Positions 21,444-32,737 of a stretch of 64,000 nt of DNA are shown here, piece after piece (within the stretch, counting starts at the first letter, position 1; each line of letters opens with the position of its first letter). The translations under genes and the position numbers were made by a program. The DNA is taken from NCBI RefSeq assembly GCF_029873635.1, contig NC_080428.1, positions 63,917,957 to 63,981,956 of the forward strand. The letters are read 5' to 3'. This DNA is from Malania oleifera (lineage: Eukaryota > Streptophyta > Magnoliopsida > Santalales > Ximeniaceae). The notes beneath the pieces are model-generated. The model ran no database searches and was not told the DNA's origin. It saw only the letters and a list, made by a program, of their open reading frames with translations.

Positions 21444-23440
21444 ATATAATATAATATAATATTATATTATATTATATTATTATAATATATAATAAAGTAA
21501 AAAAAAAACAAAAAAGAAATGAAAAGCATAGGAAGCTTCATTCAATCAAATTGAACTACAAAGAGGTCGCCCCCCCGCCCTTACGTTTCTAGCTCGTTCA
21601 CGTGTCCTTTGTCCTCCTCTCTTTTCTCATTTTCTCGGCCAATATTCGACTAATTGGAAAATGGAAGATCTGTTGGGTTCCTATCTCCGCCACCGACATT
21701 TCTACCGAAGCGGATTTGTCATAGAAGCGGTGTAGATACCACTCCTGGGGAAAGGTATACTCCCTCACATTCCTTAATTTCTCCTTAAATCTTCAGTTAA
21801 ATCGATAATCGGGCACCACCATGGGGTCCTAGTCTCGATCGTTGTCATTTTGGCTAGAGTAAATTTTCAATTTGGGGGTCCTAAACACAAATCCAAAGTG
21901 AGAGTGGGATTTAAGGAATTAAGGAAATTGGTTATTTTCGGGAGTTTAATTGTTATTTGAAATTTATGGGCTTAGCAAATGTTAAAATAATATTTTATTT
22001 AGTATTGATTTGATTAAATTAGGGTTATTGAATCAGGGTTTGGGTGAGCGTCACAGGCATCATTTTGGGGTTCTTGTTGGCGTAGTTCAAGAAATTAGGT
22101 AAGGAAAATATATTAAATCAAGATTTTTAAGGAAATAACTAGTGAAAAATGGAAATATTATGTATATATGTATATAATTTTCATGTGGGTTCTAAAAATG
22201 CCAACCGTTTGAATTGTAATTTCTAAGCCTAGGGCTGTGATATTAGATATTATTTGTGAAAATGGAAAGTTAAATGACAGATTTTTTGATTAATTGTGTA
22301 AGAGATTAAATATATATTTTTAGTATATGAATGATGATTATGGGTTGGCTTATTTTCAGTGAACGTATGAAATATATTGCTAAATTGTGTGGCATGTATA
22401 AAATGAAGTTGCTGTGTTTAAACTATGATATATGTATGAGATGCAGGAAATACTAAAAATGTATTGAGAATAAAAATGTGATATGAATTATTTTGCATGT
22501 GTTTGGTGATGTTAAATTATAATGTATGGTTTGAGAACTTCGGTGGATCAAGAAAAGGGCGCAGTACTGTTGCGAATATGAATGGTAGCATTAGTGTACC
22601 CATACGTCTTAGATAGAGCGTGGAGACAAGATAGTTGATTATGCTAGGGAAGGGTAGTGTCCCCTTGGAGTCTAGACCAGTGTGGGAATAGCCAATCGTA
22701 CCTACAGACTGTACGATGTGGTTGATTTAACTCTGCAGGGCCAACTAGGGTTAAGTCCAACCTTCGGGCTGAACAACCTGTCATGGGGTTGAAGCATGAC
22801 TATGACTATCACTGGTATAAAGGGTTCTAAACACATAATTGTATGTTTAACCATGGATAATATGAGAACAATGGATATGGAAGTGGCAGTTATGGAAGCA
22901 ATGGATATAAGAGCAGCAGACATAAATGAAATGAAAATAGACATGATTATAGAAAGAGATGATGAATATGTGACACATGAATATAGAATAAGAAAGTGAA
23001 TGTAATGAATGACACAGTGATAACAGAAAAAAGAGTAATGTAGTAAGGTATTATCACTATTAAAGATAGTAGTATTACATGTATTTGGGGCAGGATATAC
23101 TCTTCGCCCAAGGGCTTGCTGAGAAAGGCGAGTGCCCTGATAGGTATCAGATGTAGCTGTAGGCTGCATAAGATGTTAGGGCAGAGAGAAGCTACTTGTA
23201 TGTGTGGATAATTTTCCCTATTCTCGGGAACCTCTACCAGTAAATCTTTATGTGAATGTGTGAGTACGAGATAAACTAACCACCTGAGAGTTTACTGAGT
23301 AAGGTAAGTGCCCTAATATGTTTCAATTGTGACCGTAGGTTGCTTAAGGTATTAGATTAGGGGGGTGCTACTTGTATGGGCTAGTAATCATTTCTATCCT
23401 TGGGAACTCTCATTGGTAAAATACCTTACATGTGTTTGAG
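21311..23440 (+). repeat. 3' LTR of gag-only gypsy element, 3'-truncated
   Basis: It matches the 5' LTR from 17156 in order through the block ending 'ataccttacatgtgttt' (19255 and 23438), then similarity stops abruptly. What follows at 23441 belongs to a different gypsy LTR. A (TA)n / (ATA)n run at 21414-21490 has expanded relative to the 5' LTR. Frames at 22702-23169 and 22796-22999 are LTR shadows. Confidence 0.75.
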
Positions 23441-24158
23441 TTGAAACAGAGTTTTGGGATGCCGTATGCGTGGTTTAGGATTTTAGTAGGTTTTCCAGGA
23501 AATAGGTAAGGGGATAAACTAAGTCAGGTATTTTTAGAAAATGCATTATTCAATATTTAGTATTTAATTAATAAATTATGTATAGTTTTGGGAATACTGA
23601 GATGGAACTGAGGAAACTTTGAAAAACAAATTTAATATTATTTTTGTTAGAAAAAATATATGTTTTCAGGCTAGATAATATGTTATAGAATAGTACTCAT
23701 TTATGTGTGGCATGAGTATTGATTTTTACTACAATTAATAGCATTTTAGAATATTTCATAAAAACATAGAACAAACATGTTTTAATGACAATTTTTCAGA
23801 AAAGTTATAAATAGTACAAAAATTGTATTTTCAAGTATATTATGGAATTCAGTCAGCACAGATGTCGTAACTTTCAGTCGGCACAGATGTCGTAACTTTC
23901 AATCGGTGTAGATGTCGTATTTTTCAGCTGGCGTAGATACTAAGATATTGAGTTGCCGTAGGTGCCATAACTTTCTGTCAGTGCAGATGTCATAACCTTC
24001 AGTCGGTGCAAATGCTGTATTTTTCAGCCGACGCATATGCCAAGATATTCAGTCGGGGTAGATTCCATAATTAAACATGTTATAACAGTTATTTAGAAAA
24101 GATTATCATTACATATGTTACATGTGATTTTGAAATAGTTATTCATAACAGTATTATG

Positions 24159-24214
<56 letters not shown>

Positions 24215-25137
24215 GATAGTAGAACCTAAATGACTTAGTTTAGATTCAGAGCATGGTACCGTAGCTATCAGTTCAGGCACTGCTACCACACATCTCAAAT
24301 AGAGTATGGGAGTGGGATAGTTGATTATGCATTAGTGTAAGAGCAGGTGCCCCCTTACAGACTTACAAGTTTGACTTAGCGTGGTAGGTCAACCATTACT
24401 AGGTCTCGCCTACGGGCTGCACAACCCAGTCATGTGGGGGGTAATACATGACATCAGCTAGCTATTCATCCAGGTTGTGATTTCAGTATTATACAAATAT
24501 AGCATATGCTTCTTATGTATACAGAAATTTAGTATGTCACAGTATGCTATATGAAATATGATTTATTCATATTTTTATAAAATGGTTTTATCAGATTTAT
24601 CAAATGCAGTTGAATTATATACAGGTTTTCCTTATTTAACAGATATAATATACCATGTTCAGTATATGTTTATAATACAATGATATTCATGTTCTCACAC
24701 ACTGATATTAGTTTATCTCCTTTCCTGAGAGGTATCTCACCCCAGCATTACAAACATTTCAGGAAATCCAGATAGAAGAGCGGACCGAGCACCGAGGTAG
24801 AGGACGCTATTTTATACTACCCTGTTTGGAGGGTAAGTTGTGGGGGTTGTGTTCAGGATGGATTTTTAGGGTTATGACCCTAGGTTATTATGGTTCTTTT
24901 TTAGGATAAATATATGTGTATTTATGGACTTAGTGGAACTCTGGTATTGTATCTATATGGTTGTATAAATTATAGTTTCCACTGCATAGACGACATATAT
25001 GTATAGACAAGTATATCCCCGTTACCTATGGGTCTGGGTTGTCTTTGACTTTGTTAGTATGTCATGGTATAAGAGTTATTATGGTGATTATTATGTGAAA
25101 ATAATAATGATAATAATAATAATTTCGAGTCGTTACA
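23441..25137 (+). repeat. 5' LTR of Tekay-like element, 5'-truncated
   Basis: It is homologous to the LTRs at 46940-49302 and, in reverse, 50479-55150. Shared blocks include 'tcatgtggggggtaatacatgac' (24433-24455), 'actgagaggtgtctcac'-like text (24723-24745) and 'gagcggaccgagc' (24779-24791). It ends cgttaca at 25137, three bases before the primer-binding site. Its first several hundred bases are missing where it meets the other element. (TA)n lies at 24164-24211. Confidence 0.75.
23850..24072 (+). repeat. minisatellite, ~25 bp x 9, with a four-unit higher-order period
   Basis: Units like cagtcggcacagatgtcgta with ends aactt, aactt, tattttt, aagatatt repeat in the same order twice, giving a ~100-bp higher-order repeat. 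A related array of the same period lies in the inverted LTR copy at 54088-54202. Confidence 0.8.
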
Positions 25138-25140
25138 TTT

Positions 25141-25152
25141 TGGTCTCAGAGT
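25141..25152 (+). other. primer-binding site of Tekay-like element
   Basis: TGGTCTCAGAGT differs slightly from TGGTATCAGAGC and lies three bases after the LTR end. Confidence 0.7.
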
Positions 25153-25497
25153 CTAGGTTGTTAAGTTCTATAGACTTTAGTATACAACGGAAACAATAAT
25201 AGAGTATAAGAATAGAATTTTAGTGAGTCAAAATTGAAGAGTTAGGTGAGAATTTAGGGTTTTGTTCTGCAGTCTGGAAACAAGATTTTCGTGGTGGTTT
25301 ATGTGTTTTTCCTAGGGTGATGATTTTAGGAAAATCATAGTAAACTATTGTGGGGTTGTGTTTCTAAATTGCAAGATTGAATCTTAAAATGGGAGTAAGA
25401 ATGTTAAGTTAATTGATGATCTGAGATTTTAGCTAGCTAAATATATATATATTGATGATCTGAGATTTCCTCAAATTATGTTTATTGTCTTTTCAAG

Positions 25498-26500
25498 ATG
25501 GACTCTGAAGGTAGCAGTGCTCACACTAGTGGTGATGATGGTGTTGGGCCTTCTAGTGCGAGTAGCGATGATTCTGATGCTGTTTTGTGCAGTGTAGCTT
25601 AACAAGTTATGGCTGAGATTGCACAGAGCCCCAGGGAGCGAGGAGGCCCATCTGTAGATCAAGGTTGTATTATAAAGAAATTCAATAAAATGAATCCTTT
25701 ATCATTCTCAGGGGGAGCCGACCCTGTAGTTGCTGAAAATTGGGTGTAAGAGATGGAGAAAATACTAACAGTACTGCATTGTACGGATTATCAAAGGGTC
25801 TAGTATGCCACCTATCAATTGACGAGTGAGGCTGAAAGATGGTGGATAACCATGAAATTACTAGAGGAATAGAGACCCGTATCAGCGATCATAACTTGGA
25901 GCCGATTTAAGAAATTTTCTTTGAACGTTATTTTCCTGCCCTCGTTAGAGAGGCTAAGGTAGTAGAATTTCTGAATTTGACTTAGGGAAATCTCACGGTT
26001 CAGCAATATGCGGCAAAGTTCATCGAGTTATCACATTTTGCTCCATACATTGTACCAGATGAGGCTAAGAAAGTAAGAATGTTTGAGAGGGGCTTGAAGC
26101 GAGACATATTTAAACATGTGGCAGTTCTAAAGGTGTAGGACTTCTCTGAACTTGTAGACAGAGACACGGCAGCAAAGGAGAGAAATCACAGGGATGTGGG
26201 AGCACTGAGCCAAAGAAAGAGGCCCATGCCTCCGGGATTTCAAGCGGGGTCTAGTCGAGGACCTTGGAGGGGAGATAGATACGGAAAAGCTTAGAGGTAG
26301 GAGAGGGGAGATCCTGGGTACCGGGGTGAACAAACATACCCTATTTGCCCCAGATGTGGTAAGAGACATGTAGGAGAATGCCGATTGGGAAATAATGTTT
26401 GCTATAGATGTGGAAGACCCAAACACATAGTACGAGAATGTCGTTGGCCACCGAATAGTGTACTAGCCCCTAGACAGATCCGGGGACATAACTAGGCACT
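25498..26500 (+). pseudogene. gypsy Gag of Tekay-like element
   Basis: From ATG at 25498 the translation has an acidic Ser-rich N terminus, a MNPLSFSGGADP entry motif, a gag core resembling the copy at 20050, and two zinc knuckles at about 26343-26450 (CPRCGKRHVGEC and CYRCGRPKHIVREC). A frameshift near 25910 and many TAG/TAA codons break it. Several replace Gln in the aligned positions of the sister copy. Confidence 0.75.
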
Positions 26501-27058
26501 CAGGGGTGGCAGCCAGTAGTGGAACACAGCCCGACGAGGGTCTATGTGTTGACGCCGGGAGATGCTGAGGTTGCAGGCAGCGTCGTGATAGGTATGATTA
26601 TTGCTTTATCATATAAAGTTGTTGTTTTATTTGACTCAAGTGCCACCCATTCTTTTGTATCATTGGGGTATGTCAATTATCTAGGGTTGAGACACAGTTA
26701 TTAAATATTGAGTTGTCAGCAGCCACGCCGACTAGATCAGCAATGAGGTGTAGAAGAGTGCTTAAAAACTATCTAGTGGGCATTCGAGAGAGAATATTAC
26801 CAACCGATTTCGTGACATTAGACATTTAGGGGTTCAATATAATATTGGGTATGGACCAGCTACGCCAACATTGATTGGCATAAAAAAGAGGTGATTTTCA
26901 GACCACAGGAAGAGCAAGAATTCAAATTTGCGGGATTGTGTGTATGCGCCTCGCCACAGTTAGTATCATCTATTCAAGCGAGGAGGCTGCTTCAGGATAG
27001 TTGCCATGGGTATGTAGCTTACGTAAAGGATATGTTAGAGGGATAATTAAAGCTTTCT
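26501..27058 (+). pseudogene. gypsy protease and linker
   Basis: The frame at 26519-26704 gives YVLTPGDAE, then VVLFDSSATHSFVS. The usual aspartic protease motif is DSGATHSF. Here Gly is Ser (AGT for GGT, a G-to-A change), directly after the catalytic Asp-Ser. Beyond 26704 the frame is broken, but IRERILPTDF- and DFNIILGMD-like pieces can still be followed to about 26880. Confidence 0.65.
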
Positions 27059-28434
27059 AATATTTGAGTAGTTAGAGAATTTTTAGATGTATTTCTAGAA
27101 GAGTTACCTGGTTTACCACTAGATTAGGAGATTGAGTTTACTGTGGATCTACTTCCAGGGTCAGCATCGATATCTAAAGCACCCTACAGGATGGTTATAG
27201 CCGAGTTGAAAGAACTGAAGGACCAGTTGCAAGAGTTGTTGAATAAAGAATTTATCAGGCCTAGCGTGTCGCCTAGGGGAGCACTAGTTTTGTTTGTAAA
27301 GAAGAAAGATGGGACTATAAGGATGTGCATCGATTATAGGGAGATAAATAAAGTGACGATCAAGAATAAGTACCCTCTTCCTAGAATCGATGACTTATTT
27401 GATTAGCTCCGAGGGACCTAGGTCTATTCCAAGATTGATCTTCGGTTAGGATACTATGAGGTGAAAATTAAAGCTAAGGATGTTCAAAAAACAGCATTTA
27501 AGACTATATATGGTTACTACGAGTTTCTAGTTATGCAATTTGGTCTGACTAATGCACCCGCAACATTTATGGATCCGATGAATCAGGTATTCCATCAGTA
27601 CTTAGACCAGTTTGTTGTGGTCTTTATAGATTATATACTGGTTTATTCAAAGAGTTTTGAGGAGCACGAGGATCATTTGAGGCTGGTATTGCAGGTGTTG
27701 AGAGAAAAAAAGTTGTTCGCCAAGTTTAAGAAATGTGAATTCTGGCTGAGGCAAACTGCTTTCCTCGGGCATGTGATCTCCAGGGATGGCATATCAATAG
27801 ATCCAAGTAAGATAGAAGTGGTGGTGAATTGGGTAAGATCAGGAAACATTCAGGAGATCAGAAGCTTCCTAGGTCTGGCAAGGTACTACCGGAATTTTGT
27901 GGATGGATTTTCTAGATTATCAGATCCACTGACACGACTCATAAGGAAAAATGTAAAGTTTGAATGGACTGACGAGTGTGAGAAGAGCTTCAGGAGTTGA
28001 AGCAGCGGCTTTTCACTACATCGATATTATCTATTCCATTAGAAGATGATGAATTTGTTATATACATTGACGCGTATTAGAAGGGACTCGGGTGTGTGTT
28101 GATGCAGCACGGGAAGGTTATTGCATACGCCTCTCGACAACTTAAAGAATATATAAAGAACTACCCGGTACATAATTTAAAGTTAACTGCAGTGGTGAAT
28201 GCTCTAAAAATCTAGAGGCATTATTTGTATGGTGGAAAGTGTAAGATCTTCACTGACCATAAAAGTTTGAAGTATTTTTTCACCCAGAAAGAACTGAATA
28301 TGAGGCAAAGGAGATGGTTAGAACTCATTAAAGACTACAATTACACTATCAGCTACCACCTAGGGAAAGCAAACGTGGTGGCTGATGCTCTGAACCTAAA
28401 ATCAGTGGGGACAGCATTGTCAGCGGTGACGATC
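27059..28434 (+). pseudogene. gypsy reverse transcriptase and RNase H
   Basis: Reverse transcriptase blocks are clear: [56 protein letters not shown] and [19 protein letters not shown]. The catalytic box, normally FIDDILVYS, reads FIDYILVYS, with the second Asp changed to Tyr at 27632-27634. RNase H follows (YIDAY, ending in a stop; [33 protein letters not shown]). Stops occur near 27406, 27418, 27998, 28078 and 28213. The frame is otherwise easy to follow, so the decay is mainly by point mutation. Confidence 0.85.
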
Positions 28435-29956
28435 CAGCATTCGATCCAGATGGATTTGGGGAGGCTTGGTATGGAATTGGTAGAGGGTGATCACCAGACA
28501 TTCATTGCCAATTTGGTACTATAGCCTATCCTGTAGGAAAAGATTAAAGCTGCTTAGAGGGATGATGCAAAATTAGTAGAGCTCATAGATAAAGTGTGGG
28601 ACGGTCAGGGAGAGGAGTTTAGTATTTCAGATGATGGAGCTCTGAGGTTCCGTACCAAATTGTGCGTACTTGCAGATGTTGATTTTAAGAAGACTATCCT
28701 AGAGGAGGTGCACAGATCCTTTTACACAATGCATCCTGGAAGCACTAAGATGTATCATGACCTCCGAAAGTCATTTTGGTGGAGCGACATAAAGAGGGAG
28801 ATAGTTGAGTTTGTGAAACAGTGTTTGACATGCCAGTAGGTAAAGGTTGAGTACCATAGACTGGCGGGACAGCTGCAGCCACTCTATATCCCTAAATGAA
28901 AGTGGGATCATATATCTATAGATTTCATTACAAGATTACTGCCGGTGTTACATGAACAGAACGCTATTTGGGTAGTTGTAGATCGACTAACGAAGAATGC
29001 TCACTTTCTCCCTATTAAAGTCAACTACTCTATGAGCAGATTGGCGGAGTTATACATACATGAGGTAGTTCGGCCCCATGTAGTGTCAGTATCTATAGTT
29101 TCAGACCGAGATCCATGTTTCACATCATGGTTTTTTAGGAGTTTACAGGAAGCTTTGGGATCTTAATTATCATTAAGTACAACCTTTCATCCTTAGACTA
29201 ATGGGCAGACTGAGAGGACGATTCAGATACTAAAGGATATGTTACGAGTATGTGTGTTGGACTTCGGGGGTAATTGGACTCAATTTATGCTGTTGGATGA
29301 ATTCGCGTATAATAACAACTACTAGACCAGCATTGGGATGACACCTTACAAGGCATTATATGGTAGAAGGTGCCACTTTCCACTGTACTAGGATGAAATA
29401 GGTGAAAGACGCGTTCTGGGGCCAAAATTGGTGCAGCAGGCACTTGATAAAGTTCGACTCATTAGAGACAGAATCAATGCAGGCCAGAGTCAGCAGAAAA
29501 GTTACGCAGATACTCATCGCTGAAAGTTGGAGTTTGATGTTGGAGATCATGTGTTTTAAAGAGTAGCACCGCTGAGAGGAGTTATGAGGTTTGGGAGAAA
29601 GGGTAAGCTGAGCCCTAGGTACATTGGCCCATTCGAGATGCTTGAGAGAGTGAATTCAGTTGCCTACAGATTAGCTTTACTACCAGCACTATTTAAGATT
29701 TATGACATATTCCATGTAGCTATGTTGAGAAAATACATCCCAAATCCTCCTCATGTGATTAGTTATGAGAAGACAGAGCTTAGAGACACTTTAGTATATG
29801 AAAAAATACTAATGTAGATTTTTAGATAGTAAAGAATAGGAATTCTACACCAATAAAATACCACTAGTAAAAGTCCTATGGAAGAATCATGCAGTGGAGG
29901 AAGCATCATGGGAGTTGGAGGGGGAAATGCGTCAGAAATGCCCACATTTGTTTTAA
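28435..29956 (+). pseudogene. gypsy integrase with C-terminal chromodomain
   Basis: The zinc-binding part is at 28708-28840 (VHRSFYTMHPG ... CLTCQ). The core follows with DFITRLLP, WVVVDRLTKNAHFLP (28970-29020), SDRDPCFTSWF (29102-29134) and TNGQTERTIQ (29199-29228). After the FGRKGKLSPRYIGPFEMLERV GPF-type segment (29590-29652) a +1 frame encodes IPLVKVLWKNHAVEEASWELE to a stop at 29954, a chromodomain expected to steer insertion to particular chromatin. Stops interrupt every part. Confidence 0.8.
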
Positions 29957-30246
29957 TGGGTCCAACATTAGCCATAAAAGGATAATAATATAAGTATGGA
30001 AATCATGTAAATAGATTTTGTTTTATGTAGGTTAATCAGTTGTATGAAATAATTTATGTTTTGTTGGTTTTGGGAGAATTTTGGTTCGTTATTGTAATCT
30101 TCCATAACCGTAAATGTAACCACGATATTCTTCCGCCATAAGTGAGGGTAAATAATAAAATAGGTAGCGAATTTTTCCTTAGGAGTTGGTGTATAACATT
30201 GATAGCAAATTTCGAGAACGAAATTTTTATAAGAATGGGAGAATAT

Positions 30247-30403
30247 AGAGACCCAGAAAATATAAATTTTGAAATGAATTAAGGAAATGAGTAAAGGGAA
30301 GAAAAGAAAGGATAAAAGTAGGGAAAATGAATTTTTAAAAGGGAACCTACAGGGCTTCATCGATTCCTTAATTCATTTCAAAATTTATATTTTTCGGGTC
30401 TCT
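30247..30403. repeat. 40-bp inverted repeat, head-to-head gypsy LTR starts
   Basis: Arm 30247-30286 begins agagacccagaaaat. Arm 30364-30403 is its reverse complement with two mismatches. The arms are 77 bp apart. Each arm resembles the start of a gypsy LTR (TGTAGAGACCCG), the left one in plus and the right one in minus orientation, the latter completed by 'aca' at 32566-32568 after the inserted solo LTR. Confidence 0.75.
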
Positions 30404-32560
30404 TGTTGGCCTTACAAGACTTAAAATCTTGTTTTGATGATAACAAACAAGAGGAACTTAACATATTTTGTTAAATGATGATATTTCAGGATTCAAGTAT
30501 GTGAACACAAAGTCAAATGCTCATAAGGATGATTCAAAGCTTATATTTCAAATAAAGATGATCAAATGAAGCTTAAAGAGTTAAAGGCATAGATTACAAA
30601 ATGATATTTTAAAACTTGAAGATCATGAGAGAATGATTGTTAAAGATGACTTGCTAAAGGTATTTTATAGCTCGAAGACAAGATGGAGCTCAAAGAAAGA
30701 AAAGCATGAAGACTTAAGAGTTTAGAATGTCAAAACATCATAAGAAGTCTTTATGTAAGTACTTCGCATTTAAATATCTTTTGAAATATTTTTGAAACTC
30801 TTCTAGGGTTAATTATAGACTTAGAGACCTTATTTCAAAACCCAAAAAATGTTTTATAAGAAATCAAAGTAAGAGAGCAAAAAGGATTTTAGAAAACAAA
30901 AATGAAAATTATGAAGTTGGTATGTCCAGATGTCTAAGGTGCACCCTTAGAAGTCTAAAAATGCAACCTCAGACGACTGGAGTTTTACTTCAGACGTTTG
31001 ACGTATTTCTTTAGAAGACTTAAGAATTAAGTCAATCAACCGAAGATTTATTTGCTGAAACACAGAACAAGCAAAACACCCTCAAAAGACTGAACTTTCA
31101 GTTCAGTCGTCTAAGCTGAGACTTCAGAAGACTGAACCTAAAGTTCAATCATCTGACCCTATGTCCAGACTATATTTTTCAGTGCTTTAAGGAACATCAA
31201 AAGACTAAACCCGATAGTTCAGTCGTCTGAACACTGTTAATGATAAAAAAATTAAATGTTTTAAATTTCAAATAAAGGTTTCTTGAGCCCCAAAATTAAT
31301 GAAAACTTGGAAGATACTCTAAGTAAACTGGGCATCATGAAAACACTTTTAAAAGCCTATAAATACATGGTTTTTGCAAATCAAAATATACCAAGAACAA
31401 AAGAATTGAAAAATATGTTTTTGTTGAAAGCTATTTTGCTACTCTCTTTTGCTCACTCAAATGCAAAATCTGAATTGCTGAAATTCTGAGTTGTTGATCC
31501 ATCCTACTCTTAGTTCCTAATGCTAATATTCATCTAGAGAAGGAATTGGTGAATTTTAACTTGAACTTCAATTATATTTCATATTGATATTTGAATATTG
31601 AAGTGCATAGTGTTTGAATTTGTACTAATCTGCTCTTTGAGAGAATATTCTTGTACGCAGCAATTATCTTGTATTTTTGCAATGTTCTTGGATGATTCAC
31701 GTTGTTGGATCATTGACCAAGAGTGGGATATCACTTGGAGTGGTGATTACTCTAACCTATTGAATGAGTGTTTGAGCGTGAAGTATCACTTGTAATGGTT
31801 TTGTTTCACCCGGAAAGGAATAAGTATAGTGGAATCCTTAGGTGGTTTGCCTAAGGCGAGGACGTAGGCTGGGGATAAGCCGAACCTTGTAAAAACCTTA
31901 GTCTCCTTCTTTTTTCCTTACTCTCTTTATTTTTCAACATACCTATATACTGTGTGGATGATTTAATTTCTTGATCATAAATACTACATAGTTTGGAAAT
32001 TAAATAAACTGAAGTTTAATTTGTTTTTAGGATTGTGGAAACCGAAAGGGAGTACATTGGTTAATCAATAATTTGTGGAAACCATAAAGGAGTACATTGA
32101 TTGGTTTAACACTCAAAGACTTTTTAACTAAAAGTTTATTTAAGGTCTAAACTTTTGGAAAGAGTGTTAAAGTTTAAATTGTGCATCATATTGATAAAGC
32201 AATTTCATTATCTATAGGGCTTGAATCAAATCCATTAATACAAGGATTGAATCAAATTCATAGACACAGGGCTGCAAACAAATAAATACTTTGAATTCTT
32301 GTAAAAGTTAAGAATTGTCATAGAGTTGCATATTATATCTTGAGTTGGTATCTTTGGTTGTTTACTTTAAAGTTGTTGGTGGATTGTTTGAGCTTTGGTT
32401 TACTTATGTTAAGTATTATTTTGTGGATTGAATAAGTAAATAAAACTTTGCTGTGTAATTGTTAAATCAATAAGGGATTAAGAATTCTTGCAAAGAATTA
32501 AAAGAAAATTTTAAAACCCAATTCACCCCCCCCCCTCTTGAGACTATGCCTCAACTTTCA
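30404..32560 (+). repeat. solo copia LTR (2157 bp), target duplication TCTCT
   Basis: TCTCT occurs at 30399-30403 and 32561-32565. The LTR starts TGTTGGCC and ends TTTCA. It carries 'tgttttgatgataacaaac' near its start, a cluster of TTCAGTCGTCTGAA-like palindromes (30925-31232), the 'ggaatcc..gcctaaggcgaggacgtaggc..ccgaacc' box (31830-31888), two copies of 'gtggaaacc..aggagtacatt' (32033-32096) and a C-run before its end. No internal domain is attached. Confidence 0.85.
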
Positions 32561-32565
32561 TCTCT

Positions 32566-32737
32566 ACACCATGCGCTTCACATGGATGATGATTATACAG
32601 TACCTCTTGACGGGGATGATCCAAAGACAAGACAACGACGGGACAAGACACCTGATGTAGATGATCAGTTGGGAGAGGGCAAACGCAGACGACAGCCACC
32701 CCGAGATCGGGGACAACTGCGCTGCAGCACTGAGTAG
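32566..32737 (+). pseudogene. C-terminal tail, possibly of a plant mobile domain / MAIN-like protein
   Basis: The frame reads LHHALHMDDDYTVPLDGDD, then a basic Arg/Lys/Pro-rich end RRRQPPRDRGQLR before a TAG at 32735. The acidic then basic tail recalls C termini of plant mobile domain (PMD, MAIN-like) proteins often carried by transposons. That is a weak resemblance from memory. No upstream part is present. Confidence 0.3.

Larger units (their letters stand above)
17156..23440 (+). mobile_element. Ty3/gypsy-like element with gag only (TR-GAG type)
   Basis: The order is a 5' LTR (17156-19632), primer-binding site, gag (20050-21159), a short non-coding region, a polypurine tract (21299-21310) and a 3' LTR (21311-23440) that is cut off at its right end. 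No protease, reverse transcriptase or integrase lies between gag and the 3' LTR. The gag stop is only 140 bp from the polypurine tract. LTR plus gag without pol matches the non-autonomous TR-GAG class described in plants, mobilised by a related full element. The 3' LTR lacks its last ~0.4 kb, so the target duplication cannot be tested. Confidence 0.75.
23441..30363 (+). mobile_element. Ty3/gypsy chromovirus-like element (Tekay/Del-like), degenerate
   Basis: The order is a 5'-truncated LTR (23441-25137), primer-binding site (25141-25152), gag, protease, reverse transcriptase, RNase H, integrase and C-terminal chromodomain (25498-29956), an untranslated 3' region with polypurine tract (about 30231-30243) and the first tens of bases of the 3' LTR. 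Protease-RT-RNase H-integrase order and the LVKVLWKNH..EEASWELE..M chromodomain point to a Tekay/Del-type chromovirus. About twenty stops make it dead. The 3' LTR start runs into an inverted copy of itself, which is then interrupted by a solo copia LTR. Confidence 0.8.

Noticed and set aside
23850-24072. Possible CRISPR-like array
   Set aside because: Units are contiguous tandem repeats without unique spacers, inside a plant LTR.
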